Assembly: GCA_014189435.1 (NCBI GenBank)
Contig: CP050294.1
Location: forward strand, 388,823-452,822
Direction of reading: 5' to 3'
Length of the DNA stretch: 64,000 bases
Source of the DNA: Mesorhizobium loti
GTDB taxonomy: Bacteria > Pseudomonadota > Alphaproteobacteria > Rhizobiales > Rhizobiaceae
Shown here: positions 28,763-38,477 of the stretch, one piece after another
How positions within the stretch are numbered: the first letter of the stretch is position 1
How the letters are laid out: each line of letters begins with the position of its first letter
Made by a program: the position numbers and the translations under genes
Notes under the pieces: model-generated
Databases searched by the model: none
Told to the model about the DNA's origin: nothing
Seen by the model: the letters and a program-made list of their open reading frames with translations, nothing else

Positions 28763-29578
28763 TCAAGCAATGCCCGCAAAAAACGTCTTCGTTGGCTCGT
28801 TCAGCATCGCCGAAATCTGCGAGCGCGATGGCGCACCCCACCAGTCGCACAAATTGAGATAGCCGAGATCGCTTGCACTGTCACCGAATCCGATCGCTGG
28901 CCTATCTTCAGACTCCGACCGGAGTTTCTTCAAGAGGAACTCTACTGCCCGGCGCTTTGAAACCGGCGGGGGAATGAGCGCGAAGTTGTTTCCGTTGTGA
29001 TGCCGTATCCAACCCGCATCGTCGAACTCAAATTTCAGTTCCGCCAGCCTCTTGCCATCACCATTATTTTCTTTGAAAACGGCGTATGTGGCCATCTCGC
29101 TTTCTTCAACGATCCACGAACGAACAGACATTTTGCCAGCTGCGGCTCCTTGCCGACCTATTTCAAGTACCTTGTTCAGTGCCCCCCTGTGAGGAATCAG
29201 TTCCTTAGAAATGACATCGTGCCATTCCTTCAGATGCGCACCGTCCGGCTTAAGGATGACAGCGCCGTTGGCAACAATTGCATAGCTGTTGAACGCGATC
29301 TTGACGTTCCCGTAGGCCGTCGTGCCACGTGCCGTGACGGGAATGACTTGTGACGTACCCAGCAGCCAATCGATCATCGCAACCTGGCGCGGCGTCATCA
29401 TGGAATGATGTCCGTTCGAGGAGATCGCAGCTAGCGCCAGTTTATGCTGGCTGCCTTTCGGGCACTTTGCACGCGTTTGGAACAATGTGTCATCCAGATC
29501 GGCAAAGACGATTGGCTGCATGGCGTGATCTGCGGATTTGATGGGTTGATCAGGCAATGCACTCGATCCGTCATCCAT
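28763..29578 (-). CDS. HAD-superfamily phosphatase of the StiP module
   Basis: A 271-residue Cof/sucrose-phosphatase-type HAD hydrolase. Motif I is FADLDDTLFQT (nucleophile and acid Asp), motif II is VIPVTARGT, and motif IV is IGFGDSASDLGYLNLCDW. The cap lies between them. A second in-frame ATG at 29521 (MQPIVFADLDD) would make a tighter N-terminus; neither start has a strong ribosome binding site. It is the last gene of a minus-strand set with StiP and a PRTase. In ter-linked loci the same trio is thought to make a nucleotide-like metabolite, with the HAD enzyme as phosphatase. Confidence 0.82.
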   Translation of the reverse strand: MDDGSSALPDQPIKSADHAMQPIVFADLDDTLFQTRAKCPKGSQHKLALAAISSNGHHSMMTPRQVAMIDWLLGTSQVIPVTARGTTAYGNVKIAFNSYAIVANGAVILKPDGAHLKEWHDVISKELIPHRGALNKVLEIGRQGAAAGKMSVRSWIVEESEMATYAVFKENNGDGKRLAELKFEFDDAGWIRHHNGNNFALIPPPVSKRRAVEFLLKKLRSESEDRPAIGFGDSASDLGYLNLCDWWGAPSRSQISAMLNEPTKTFFAGIA

Positions 29579-29835
29579 GTTTGGAATCCGTTTTCGTCGA
29601 CTCGGAAAGATCCCGGGCAGATCACTTTGGTTTTGCGTTCACATTTATGCCAACCGCCCCCCGTCGAAACGACGGCCAGCCCAGTTATAATCGCAAAAAT
29701 GACATTCTGTCCGCTAATCAAGAGTTGCACTCACGACCGCCTATCAGCAAGCCGGATGAATCGAAACGCTTGGCCCACGCTCGATCCTGGTTGAGCGGTT
29801 TGGAAGTTTGACCAAAATGCGATAGAATCAAAGTT
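29579..29835. other. Gap between the HAD and StiP-like genes
   Basis: About 257 bp. A short minus-strand frame (29730 to about 29431) begins MQLLISGQNVIFAIITGLAV with a hydrophobic stretch. It then runs into the HAD gene in another frame and has no clear ribosome binding site, so I do not call it a gene. Confidence 0.35.
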
Positions 29836-30915
29836 CTAAACCTTTTTTATCAAAGTAATGGCGCGATATGGCTGGATATTTTTCGGGACGACTTGGAAGG
29901 GGACTTTCCTCTCCCGGATCAAATGCCGTAGCGCTGCCAAGTCAGCGTCCTCAACGGAAGACAGGAGTACAACTTGAGGCTTGCGGCGCAGAATTGCTCG
30001 CGTGGCTTCCGCAATTCCTGGCTTGATCCGATTAATATTCTCGACGGCGAACTGTGCAGCAACTCGATTGATTGCCTCCCGCGATCGTCTCTGATGGCTT
30101 GAGCGGTCGTTGTCCATCCGCTGCGCGAGATCATTAGTTTGGTCTAACGCGGTGACGGCATGTGCCCATACATTATCCACGAAAGCAGCTGAGATATCAT
30201 GAGACACCAAGTGATCCCATAGGACTGTACCGTGAAAATCTTCCGGACCTATGACGTCCTCGTTCAGTATCGAACGGCTGATCAGCCCGGACACGGTGCT
30301 CCCGAGTATTCCCGATGGAATGAGCCAGTCCTCGGCCGACGCCGCAAGCCATGCCCGGCCACAGGGGTCAGACAGAACCACCAGCTTGGGCGGCTGTGCA
30401 GAAAACGAATGGAAGCTCCGTTCCAGCTCGGTGGAGATGGCGCCTTTGCCGGTCCAGCCATCAACAAACAGTAGACCTTCAATGGGGCGCCGCTCGATGA
30501 TGTGGCGCATTGCATTACTGTCAATTCCGCGGTCCCGTATGACCGAAATGCCAAAGTGTTGCACGTCCTTTCCCATGCGCGACAACGCACGCTTGAGGAG
30601 AACACCCAAAGGCACCCCGGCCCGAACGAGGCTCGCCAACGTGATCGGGCCTTTAATTTGATTTGAGATAGACCGCGCGAGAGCTGCTACCTCGCGTCCC
30701 ATTCTCGCAGCGCCAACTGACATCGCTTCGTAGAATATCGCCATGTAGCCGGCTTCGGGCGCGCTTTCGGAAGAAATCATTTCCGAATAATGGCGTAGGC
30801 CGGACTGTATCGCCGTTTCCTTCGACGCGTCGTCGATTGGCTCCAAAGTTACGAGCTTCAAAAGAAAAGTGACGTCCGTACTACGATACGTACCAGAAAG
30901 TATTTTACTCGTCAT
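29836..30915 (-). CDS. stiP: StiP-like protein (PRTase-related, 'cysteine protease StiP' family)
   Basis: About 359 residues from ATG 30915; a TTG at 30960 would add 15. The sequence has the family's strong signatures: SGTYRSTDVTFLLKLV at the start, QSGLRHYSEMIS, then PITLASLVRAGVPLGVLLKR, ISVIRDRGID and FVDGWTGKGAIS. These proteins are predicted to combine a phosphoribosyltransferase-like fold with another activity. They occur with PRTase-TRSP and HAD genes beside tellurite-resistance (ter) genes. The gene lies 94 bp after the PRTase gene on the same strand. No ter gene is in the window. Confidence 0.88.
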   Translation of the reverse strand: MTSKILSGTYRSTDVTFLLKLVTLEPIDDASKETAIQSGLRHYSEMISSESAPEAGYMAIFYEAMSVGAARMGREVAALARSISNQIKGPITLASLVRAGVPLGVLLKRALSRMGKDVQHFGISVIRDRGIDSNAMRHIIERRPIEGLLFVDGWTGKGAISTELERSFHSFSAQPPKLVVLSDPCGRAWLAASAEDWLIPSGILGSTVSGLISRSILNEDVIGPEDFHGTVLWDHLVSHDISAAFVDNVWAHAVTALDQTNDLAQRMDNDRSSHQRRSREAINRVAAQFAVENINRIKPGIAEATRAILRRKPQVVLLSSVEDADLAALRHLIRERKVPFQVVPKNIQPYRAITLIKKV

Positions 30916-31009
30916 CGTCAACAATGTAATTCCTTCTGCAGCCACTTGCCGTAACTTCAAGCTATGGTGTGCGGCTGGAAAGATGTGAATGTTGGTATGA
31001 TGATAATGA

Positions 31010-32236
31010 TTAATGAGGAGGTACTCTCTTAGGCCGTACTAATGATACCCTTTCCAAGAAGTGCATGAGTTTAGAACTTATATTCGCTTCACTCGTCTCG
31101 GAGCACAGGAGGATTTTGACGTATTCTGACGGGACGACATTGTACAGATAATTAAACACATGCCCGCCGTAATTGTCTTCAAATGCGATTTTCGTTACAA
31201 TCGCGTGACCCACTGAAATCGGTGATCGGGTAACCGATGAGTAGTGGACGTTAGCTCCTTCCAGCTCCAATTTTTCCGCAAGCAGGAACGGCTGCCAAAT
31301 GTTTTCTCCTGTACCAAGGACCAGCGTAGCGCCCGACGATGCCGCCTCACCATCCAGTTGAAGATGGTGCCGGGAGACACCCAACCGAGCCAAGTTGATA
31401 TCCCTGTCAGGCGAAATGACTTTACCCCTGTTTTTCTCAACAGATGGCACTTCCGGCGCGTCGATGTTCAAACCGTTTGCATCCCAGCGATACCTCCCGG
31501 AAAGGATTGACGCGCGCTTCACGTTGGCTGCGATTATCTGTTCGACAGCACCATCTGACCAATCCGTAAGGGTAACGAGAACCGTATTTCGAAGGTTCGA
31601 CCTGATGCTGGCAGGCAGAGCTGCGAACAGATTACCGAATGTTTTTCCGGTCGACGCTTCATCGTCAATTAACACAAGCGTCCGGGCGTTCTTGACCATC
31701 GAGACCAGGACTGGCACGAGCGGCCAGTGTACGAGATGTTCTGGGGCGTGACTGTGCTCCTCCTGGAATTCACAGATTAGGGGCAAACCTAGTGCGTGTC
31801 TGGTGGTGCAAATGTAAACGGTGTCGTGCCGGTCATATTGTTCTGAATATTGCTGGTGCACGCCCGCTCCCAGCCCGACAGCAGTTTCGGCCATGCCTAT
31901 GAACAGGATTGGCCCTTCGAGATCGGGTGAAATTTGGTCGGCCAGAAGTTTGTACGTCTTTCGCATCAGCGAAGGCCGAACGGGACTGTGACGGCCAAGC
32001 AGCTTGGAAGCGAACAGGAAAGACCGTTTGGGATTGATGCGCTCCGCGAACCCGAACGTTGCATCGGGGGGCATTAGGCTGCGATCGATTTCAACCGATA
32101 TGGTTCCGCGGGCGAGTTCGGCAGAAAGATATTTTTTAAGTGCGTTGTCCAAAATGTCCCACCCGGGTCTTTGATTTGGGGCGTTGTCACGGGTAACTTC
32201 TCGTGAGGAGGTGAGTAGACGCTGGTTCATGCACAC
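31010..32236 (-). CDS. Phosphoribosyltransferase with a C-terminal TRSP-like region
   Basis: A protein of about 408 residues. The PRTase part shows TFGFAERINPKRSFLFASKL, then a GMAETAVGLGAGV loop and the PRPP-binding motif TLVLIDDEASTGKT. The C-terminal third (VLGTGENIWQPFLLAEKLEL, then HYSSVTRSPI and the conserved YLYN) fits the TRSP domain found fused to this PRTase type. It is the first gene of the PRTase-StiP-HAD set. The start is uncertain (GTG 32236 or ATG 32230). Both starts fall at the edge of an IS6 remnant that begins at 32228, so the natural N-terminus and promoter may have been displaced. Confidence 0.83.
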   Translation of the reverse strand: MCMNQRLLTSSREVTRDNAPNQRPGWDILDNALKKYLSAELARGTISVEIDRSLMPPDATFGFAERINPKRSFLFASKLLGRHSPVRPSLMRKTYKLLADQISPDLEGPILFIGMAETAVGLGAGVHQQYSEQYDRHDTVYICTTRHALGLPLICEFQEEHSHAPEHLVHWPLVPVLVSMVKNARTLVLIDDEASTGKTFGNLFAALPASIRSNLRNTVLVTLTDWSDGAVEQIIAANVKRASILSGRYRWDANGLNIDAPEVPSVEKNRGKVISPDRDINLARLGVSRHHLQLDGEAASSGATLVLGTGENIWQPFLLAEKLELEGANVHYSSVTRSPISVGHAIVTKIAFEDNYGGHVFNYLYNVVPSEYVKILLCSETSEANISSKLMHFLERVSLVRPKRVPPH

Positions 32237-32517
32237 CAGCTACAAACGCCAGCGCTCTACCGCCGAGATTGTCCCCATGCGGTAGGGCTTTATACTGTTG
32301 ATCAGGATAGACACGTTCTCGGCGTATCTTCCAGAGCCGCCGCGAAATGCCGACAGGCGCCTGCTAACCATGTGCAAGAGGGCCTGACACCAAAGCATCA
32401 TCACCGACAAGCAGCGTTTTCCGTGGAGCGGCTACGGCAGGTCATGCCGAATGTCGAGCACCCCGCGCGCACGGCATCAACAACAGAGCCGAGAATTCTT
32501 ACGAGTCGCTGCGAAAG
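32228..32517 (+). mobile_element. Degenerate, internally deleted IS6-family remnant
   Basis: The plus strand begins MHTSYKRQRSTAEIVPM, like an IS6 transposase start. It then skips to [19 protein letters not shown] and NRAENSYE in broken frames. The core is missing, and the remnant sits against the start of the PRTase gene on the other strand. Confidence 0.65.
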
Positions 32518-32797
32518 GCAATTCCGTACTACTGGGCCAATTGCCATGTCATCTCCGTTGGTTGGGGGCAAAACTGTTACAGCGGCTTCCCAAGGTTGAT
32601 GTGCAAGAGAGGTGCCATCCTGAGGACGTAGCTGCGCGCTGATACTAAAGTTGGGCCGGCGCACCTTCACGTCGCGCTCTTCCTTCTTTCCTTCTTTTCG
32701 CGTTGAGGGCTGCGCACGAAATGCAACACGTTTCGCTATGGTGCGCCCTGTTCGATAGTCGACAGTTTGGGTCAATAGCGACAGTGTTGTTTGCATA
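32518..32797. repeat. Unexplained 270-bp repeat, copy A
   Basis: Clearly related to 49628-49881 in the same orientation, with long shared blocks (CTGGGCCAATTGCCAT, TCATCTCCGTTGGTTG, CTGAGGACGTAGCTGCG, GACAGTTTGGGTCAATAG) and scattered changes. It contains no recognised gene. It lies upstream of the minus-strand PRTase-StiP-HAD set. Confidence 0.75.
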
Positions 32798-32844
32798 GGA
32801 TCGAAACGGCGCCGTAAAGTGAGAGCGGCGGTGCAAAAATAGTC

Positions 32845-33220
32845 CACGGTAGCGGCGGGATCGTCCCGCTTCGGGCGGCGTAAAAGCCGGCCACCTATTT
32901 CCCTTCTGCGACGAATGCAGGAGGGCCTGGGGATCTACACCGTGGAATTATATCTGAAGGTTCGACTGGCTTGCTCGGAAGGGATGAGCCGGCGTCATGC
33001 TGCAAAGCATTTCAACATATCGCGCGACAGCGTGGCCAAGATGCTGTCCTACTCGACGCCGCCTGGCTATCAGCGCCGGTCGCCGATCCGGCGTCCGAAG
33101 CTGGATGTGTTTGTTTCGACGATCGATCATTGGCTTGATGAGGACGTGAATGTGCCGCGCAAGCAGCGCCATACGGCCAAGCGGGTGTTCGACCGGCTTC
33201 GTGACGAGTGCGGTTTCACT
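32845..33220 (+). pseudogene. istA: IS21-family element, left end with istA 5' fragment
   Basis: The left end GTAGCGGCGGGATCGTCCCG is followed by an istA start at 32915: QEGLGIYTVELYLKVRLACS, then the HTH segment SRRHAAKHFNISRDSVAKML, PPGYQRRSPI and RQRHTAKRVFDRLRDECGF. About 100 of roughly 500 codons remain. The frame enters the end of an IS6 element at 33221 (GGTTTTGTTGCAACGG). Confidence 0.85.
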
Positions 33221-33468
33221 GGTTTTGTTGCAACGGCTGAATAGGGGCGCAGAGAGGCCTGATGCGAGGTCCATCAGCCGGCGAGGATTTCGAACTGCTT
33301 GGCCAAGGACGGATTCGGATTGAAGGCGTACCTCGCCTGTCGCTTGCGCATCATGTGGATCATTTCGATGCCGGTCAGGATGGTGGCTGCGGTGGCCGTC
33401 GATTTGAAGCCGAGCATCGGCCGGACCCGGCGCTTGATGCGCCGATGGTCCTGCTCGATCCGATTGTT
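33221..33468 (-). pseudogene. IS6-family transposase 3' part, separated by IS110
   Basis: On the minus strand NNRIEQDHRRIKRRVRPMLG, then FKSTATAAT and MIHMMRKRQARY, leads to a stop at 33274 and the IS6 outer end GGTTTTGTTGCAACGGCTGA (33221-33240). It is the C-terminal continuation of 35235-35503. The two parts join as SQYL-NNRIEQ when the IS110 element between them is removed. Confidence 0.85.
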
Positions 33469-35234
33469 ATCAGGCATGAATAGGCGCGACGCGCCAATCC
33501 GTATTTTCTTGCACGGATGGATCGACTACCGTCCACCTACCGGGATTGGGGTGTCGGGAGCACGCATGGCGGGCAGGCCGAAGTACCTGATGAACTGAGA
33601 GTTCGAGTTGTTATCTGGCCGCCCCCTTCGACTTGCCCGGTTGCGCTGCGAGCGCGGATCCGTAGTTGTCGTGTAGCCCGCCGGCTCCCATGGTTGCTGA
33701 CCCTGGAAAGGAGCCGGGAATGAGAATCATTGCCCTTGATGTTCACCGATCATTCGCCCAAATGGCGATCTTGGAGAAAGGCAAAATCCGGGATGCGGGG
33801 AGGATCGATCTTGAACGCAGCCGCCTGTTGCAGTTCGCCATGAAGCTCAAGCCGGATGACGAGATCGTCATCGAGGCAACAGGCAATACAAGTGCGATCG
33901 TGCGACTATTGTCGCCTTTTGTGGGCCGCGTGGTTATAGCCAATCCGATCCTGGTCCGGGCCATCGCCTGGGCCAAGGTCAAGACCGACAAGATCGACGC
34001 GGCAGTGCTGGCGAAGCTTCATGCGAGTGGCTTTCTGCCTGAAGTCTGGATGCCGGACGAGGAAACCGAGACGCGTCGTCGCGTGGTGGCCGAACGAACG
34101 CAGCTCGTCTCCCAGATGACCCGTCTCAAAAACCGAATCCATTCCGTTCTGCACGCCAACCTGATCCCGCCCTACAAGGGCACCCTGTTCTCAAAGCGGG
34201 GCAGGGCTTGGCTGGAGGCTCAGCCGCTCGCCGAGGATCAGCGCCGTGTCGTCCTTCGCCATGCCGGTGAACTCGATCGCCTTGGTGGTGAGCTTGCACA
34301 AGTAGACAAGAGTCTCGCGCAGACGGCCCTCCAGGAGCCTCGGGTCAAGCGACTGATGACGATCACCGGCGTGAACGTCACGGTCGCGCTGAGTATCGTG
34401 GCGGCCATTGGCGATGTCGAACGGTTCTCATCACCGGAAAAGCTTGTCAGCTATTTTGGGCTCAACCCGCGGGTCCGGCAGTCCGGCGACAAGCCGGCCT
34501 ATCACGGCCGCATCACCAAACAAGGCCGAGCCCACGCGCGGTCGATGCTGGTCGAGGCGGCGTGGGTCATTTCCGGCGTGCCTGGCCCGCTGCGGGCCTT
34601 CTTCATGCGCATCCGCGACAAGCGAGGTAAGCACGTTGCCGCGGTCGCGACTGCGCGCAAGCTGGCGGTCATCGTCTGGCACATGCTGACCAAGGACGAA
34701 AACTACATCTGGAGCCGCTCGGCGCTCCTGGATTGGAAGCTCCGAAAGCTGGAATTGACCGCCGGCTATCCGTCTCTTCGCGGCGGCAAGACAAAGGGAT
34801 CTGCTGCCGACTACAGCAACAAGTCGGTACGCGAGAGCGAGCGCGAGACGATCGGCAACGCCGAGGAAGTCTACCGTCGCTTCGTCGCTACATGGAAACA
34901 GCAATCGCCGAAGGGGCGCTCGGGCGCCGCACATGAGGTGCGACGATCATAGGCTGCGCGACAGGGTTGCAACCTCGACCCTGTTCTTCGCCACGCGGTC
35001 ACCCGAGCCGCGACAGAATAACAAAAACAGCTTCGCCGATCCATCCCGCAGCCGGCGAACGATAGCGACGTGCTCGCTCCGTCAAGGCCAAGTCGTGCAT
35101 ACTGCTCGCTGGCCTGCCGGCCAGCCCTGACTTTGCTGCGCGCGCCGCGGTCTCGACCGTCTGCCGGGACAGAACGCCCTGAGAGCACACTTCCAGGACA
35201 TCAGAGCAGAACGGCCCTTGTCAAATACATCCGT
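33469..35234 (+). mobile_element. IS110-family element inserted in an IS6 transposase gene
   Basis: The element is 1766 bp long, with about 250 bp before and 280 bp after the transposase gene. Excision restores the interrupted IS6 reading frame exactly (TACCTC-AACAAT on the minus strand). No terminal inverted repeat was obvious, unlike the two IS1111-type elements in the window. The long left end fits the IS110 subgroup, whose bridge RNA is encoded upstream of the gene. Confidence 0.85.
33720..34952 (+). CDS. IS110-family recombinase/transposase
   Basis: A 410-residue protein. GGAAAGGAG precedes ATG 33720, which I prefer over an upstream in-frame ATG. The N-terminal RuvC-like part has IIALDVHRSFAQMAI, VIEATGNTSAIVRLL and KTDKIDAAVLAKLH. 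The C-terminal part has MTITGVNVTVALSIV, KLVSYFGLNPRVRQSG and the catalytic Ser region ITKQGRAHARSMLVEAAW. It appears intact and carries an unusually polar tail of about 60 residues after the conserved part. Confidence 0.92.
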   Translation: MRIIALDVHRSFAQMAILEKGKIRDAGRIDLERSRLLQFAMKLKPDDEIVIEATGNTSAIVRLLSPFVGRVVIANPILVRAIAWAKVKTDKIDAAVLAKLHASGFLPEVWMPDEETETRRRVVAERTQLVSQMTRLKNRIHSVLHANLIPPYKGTLFSKRGRAWLEAQPLAEDQRRVVLRHAGELDRLGGELAQVDKSLAQTALQEPRVKRLMTITGVNVTVALSIVAAIGDVERFSSPEKLVSYFGLNPRVRQSGDKPAYHGRITKQGRAHARSMLVEAAWVISGVPGPLRAFFMRIRDKRGKHVAAVATARKLAVIVWHMLTKDENYIWSRSALLDWKLRKLELTAGYPSLRGGKTKGSAADYSNKSVRESERETIGNAEEVYRRFVATWKQQSPKGRSGAAHEVRRS

Positions 35235-35503
35235 GAGGTATTGGCTCTTGCGGATATGGATCGGTGGTTTGTGTGATCGCTCCCGCAGACGGCTTTCAGT
35301 ATCGCAGGAAATGATTGCCTCACGATTGGTCTGACTGCCGTCGACGACGATGCGGTTCGGGCGTCCATGGTGTGCAAGCGCCTTGCGCAGGAAGCGTTTG
35401 GCCGCCGGAAGATCACGGTGTTCGCTGAAGAAGAATTCGACCGTGTCGCCGACGCTGTCGATGGCGCGGTAAAGGTACATCCAACGGCCGCGAACCTTGA
35501 CCC
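35235..35503 (-). pseudogene. IS6-family transposase central part, separated by IS110
   Basis: The minus strand reads VKVRGRWMYLYRAIDSVGDT, then VEFFFSEHRDL and VDGSQTNREAIISCDT to KSQYL, the DDE core of an IS6 transposase of the 33221-33468 subtype. The N-terminal third is absent. The break at SQYL is the IS110 insertion point. Confidence 0.85.
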
Positions 35504-35664
35504 GACTTGAACAGTTGGAGGTGAACGGATGGCGAACGCTGTCCGTTAAGCTATTGAATTCACTCGCCTCGAGTTTTCGGCGCGAAAATGTGTGGTAACA
35601 ACATTTGATCTGCTAGCCGCATGTTGTATGGATTTTATGGCATTTATTCGCTAACAACGCTGGC

Positions 35665-36360
35665 ATGTTTGTCGTTGAGAGAGTCGCGCGCGGCCACCGC
35701 TATCTTTACCTCGTGGAAAGTGTCCGCGACGGCAAAACCGTTCGCCAGCGCACGATAAAGGCGCTGGGCCGCAAGGATGCGCTGGTTGCCAGCGGCGAAC
35801 TTGACAGATTGGCGGCCTCGATTGCGCGCCATGGCGAACGCAGCCTCATCCTGTCCGACATTGACGCGGGGCGAATTGCCTCTCGCCGCATCGGCGGTCC
35901 GCTGTTGTTCGGGCGGCTGTGGGAGCGGCTCGGGATCGGCGAGGTGCTGGAAGAGGTGCTGGAAGGGCGCCAGTTCGGCTTTGCGGTGGAACGGGCGGTG
36001 TTCGTTGGCACGCTGCATCGGCTGTTCGTCTCGGGCTCGGACCGCGACTGCGCGAACTGGATGGCCGATTATGGTATCGAGGGCGCCGAGGGTCTGGCGC
36101 TCCATCACTTTTACCGGGCCATGGCGTGGCTGGGCGAGGAACTCGGCGAAAAGGCGCAAGGCGCGCTGGTGGCGCGCTGCGTGAAAGACGCGATCGAGGA
36201 AAAGCTCTTCGCGCGCCGGCAGGACCTGTTCACCGACCTCAGCCTTGTGTTCATGGACACCACCTCGTTATCCTTCTACGGCGCGGGCGGCGAGACGCTG
36301 GGCAAGCGCGGGCATTCCAAGGACTTCCGCCCCGATCTGGCGCAAATGATCCTGGCGCGG
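35665..36360 (+). pseudogene. IS1634/IS4-type transposase, N-terminal fragment
   Basis: About 232 codons: MFVVERVARGHRYLYLVESV, then RTIKALGRKDAL, LFGRLWERLGIG, LHHFYRAMAWLGEEL and the catalytic strand SLVFMDTTSLSFYG. GKRGHSKDFRPDLAQMILA is the usual second motif. The frame runs into the IS5 element at 36361, and no C-terminal part was found on the other side (37471 onward). It is therefore a deletion remnant and not a simple insertion. Confidence 0.85.
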
Positions 36361-37470
36361 CGTTGGTGCGCGGATATGAAATCGAACGCATTTCGATCTT
36401 TAATGTAGTTGGTTATGCCTGCGTGACTTGACGCCGGATAGACTCCGGGCGTGCCCATGCCAGCATGCGGTTGAGAACGATGCAACCGATGGCAACCTCG
36501 GTCTGTTGAGCCGGAAGAGAGCGTGCTCGCAGGCGCCGTCCGATCAGCCCCTTGTATCGTCCGATGGCTGTTTCGCTCAGCGCCCGCTTGCCGTAGCCGG
36601 TGGCTGCCTGCCATTTCAGCCGACCGTCGCTTGCGATTGCGGCAATGTGCTTGTCCCTTTGACCAGGCGGTCCGGCATCACCGCTTTCCACCGCCGTGGA
36701 ACGCGGTGGAATGACGATGTTCGCGGTTGCGCTGTGCTGCAGGATAGACCGATAGGTTGGCTTGCCGTCATAGGCTCCGTCGGCTGTGAACTGGTCGATC
36801 TCGCCGTCGATCTGATCGAGAAGCGGTGCCACCTGGGAAGGATCATCCGTGTCCTGATCTGTCAGCCTTTGGGCAATGATCGCGCCACTTTTGGCATCCA
36901 CTGCCAGATGCAGCTTGCGCCAGTTGCGACGTGATCTGGCGCCATGTTTCTGCTCCAGCCATTGCCCGGCGCCGTAGACTTTCAATCCCGTGCTATCGAC
37001 AAGCACATGCAGCGGGCCGTCCGGCAGCGGCGGGTTTCGTCGGGCTGATGGCTCCCACTTCTGTGCCCGACGGCTCAGCGTCGTATGATCTGGAACTGGG
37101 ACTTTCAGCCCCATGAGATCCAGCAGCGAGTGGAGCAATCCCTCGGTCTGGCGCAGCCGCATTGCGAAGACGCAACCCAGCGTCAGCGCTGTCTCAATGG
37201 CGAGATCGGAATACCGGGCTTGGCCGCCGCGGGTCTTGCGTCGCGGAGCGCGCCATCCCGCCAGTGCCTCCGGCGTTACCCATAAGGTCAGGCTACCACG
37301 CCGGCGCAGACCTGCTTCGTAGTCACGCCAATTCGTCACCCTGAATGTCATCTTTCCGACGTGATGACGACGATCTGCGTTGTGTTTGTACGGCATGGCA
37401 CTCGCATCAAGCTGATTTCGATCCTGCCTGCCTATCGCCAAACCGTTGACAAAAGATCCATGCACCAACG
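36361..37470 (-). mobile_element. IS5-family element, complete copy 1
   Basis: A 1110-bp element with short inverted ends (CGTTGGTGCGCGGAT at 36361 and the complement of CGTTGGTGCATGGAT at 37470). It is the same element as 54497-55606 in opposite orientation. One end borders an IS1634 remnant and the other an IS66-end-like CATCGCTTAC followed by a second IS5 type. Confidence 0.88.
36413..37396 (-). CDS. IS5-family DDE transposase (copy 1)
   Basis: A 327-residue transposase from ATG 37396 (MPYKHNADRRHHVGKMTFRV). An in-frame extension upstream reaches the element end and is probably not translated. DDE elements are visible: HVLVDSTGLKVYGAGQWL (Asp), TADGAYDGKPTY (Asp) and the C-terminal SETAIGRYKGLIGRRLRARS (Glu-containing helix region). 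The amino acid sequence is identical to the copy at 54571-55554. Confidence 0.9.
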   Translation of the reverse strand: MPYKHNADRRHHVGKMTFRVTNWRDYEAGLRRRGSLTLWVTPEALAGWRAPRRKTRGGQARYSDLAIETALTLGCVFAMRLRQTEGLLHSLLDLMGLKVPVPDHTTLSRRAQKWEPSARRNPPLPDGPLHVLVDSTGLKVYGAGQWLEQKHGARSRRNWRKLHLAVDAKSGAIIAQRLTDQDTDDPSQVAPLLDQIDGEIDQFTADGAYDGKPTYRSILQHSATANIVIPPRSTAVESGDAGPPGQRDKHIAAIASDGRLKWQAATGYGKRALSETAIGRYKGLIGRRLRARSLPAQQTEVAIGCIVLNRMLAWARPESIRRQVTQA

Positions 37471-37487
37471 CTCATCGCTTACCTATG

Positions 37488-38152
37488 ATCGATGACTGCG
37501 TCGTAAGTCGGGTTTCCGTCATAGGCGCCGTCAGCAGTAAACTGTCCGATCGGACCGCCAATCTGGTCGAGTAGTGGCTCAACTTGAGAGACATCGCCAG
37601 TGTCCTGATCAGTCAGGGTATGGGCAATGATCTCGCCGCTGTCGGCATCCAGTGCCAGATGCAGCTTGCGCCAACTGCGACGGGATCTGGCGCCGTGCTT
37701 CTCCTCCAGCCACTGACCCGCGCCGTAGACCTGCAGGCCGGTGCTGTCGACAAGAACATGCACTGGTCCCTCCGGCGGAACCTGGCGATCATGCCGTTTG
37801 TTGGGCGATTGCCATGTCCGCGCCCGACGGCTCAGGGTGGTATGATCGGGGACAGCGAGCGCCAGCCCCATCAGTTGCAGCACCGATTCCAGCAAGCCTT
37901 CTGCCTGGCGCAGCCGCAGGCCAAACACAAGGCCCAGCGTCAAGGTGGTCTCGATCGCCAGATCAGAATAGCGGTGCTGGCCGCCACGTGTCTTGCGTCT
38001 TGGCGCTGCCACCTGGACAGGGCTTCCGGCGTCACCCACAGGGTCAAACTGCCGCGATGACGAAGTCCGGCCTCATATTCTGGCCAGTTCGTCACCCTGA
38101 ACTTCATCTTCTCAATATGATGGCGGCGGCTGGTATTGTGTTTGAAAGGCAT
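37488..38152 (-). pseudogene. IS5-family transposase copy B, frameshifted and 3'-truncated
   Basis: This is the same IS5 type as 26342-27108. Here the early part is broken: one A is missing after SRWQ (near 38007), so the start (MPFKHNTSRRHH) and the rest (APRRKTRGGQHRYSDLA) lie in different frames. The later frame is intact through QVEPLLDQIGGPIGQFTADG. It is cut at 37488. Copies A and B thus carry different lesions. Confidence 0.85.
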
Positions 38153-38477
38153 GGCTACGCTACAAAGGCTATTGCGGTGACCGCTTGCCTAAACCCACAC
38201 CAATAAACGATCCGTGCACCATGTGTAGACGCCCGTTTGGCAAGAGGAATCTTTAGTTGGCATTGCGCGTTGTCGGGTGCTGACATGTGTCCGGCCTGTG
38301 ATGCGGCTTTCACACATGCCGCGGGCCCTTATGGTGTTCGCAGGTCAGGTCCAAATCAACGCCGCGTGCTCTTGAGACACTTTGGTGCACACTGGTTTTC
38401 CTGATCCCGTCTCACGACCGTTGCGCCATACTTCCGATGACCTCTCTCGCTGCGACGTCCCCTCGGTTACGTTGGCT

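Noticed and set aside
29431..29730. Possible small membrane protein between the StiP-like and HAD genes
   Set aside because: It has a hydrophobic start but no ribosome binding site and overlaps half of its length with the HAD gene.
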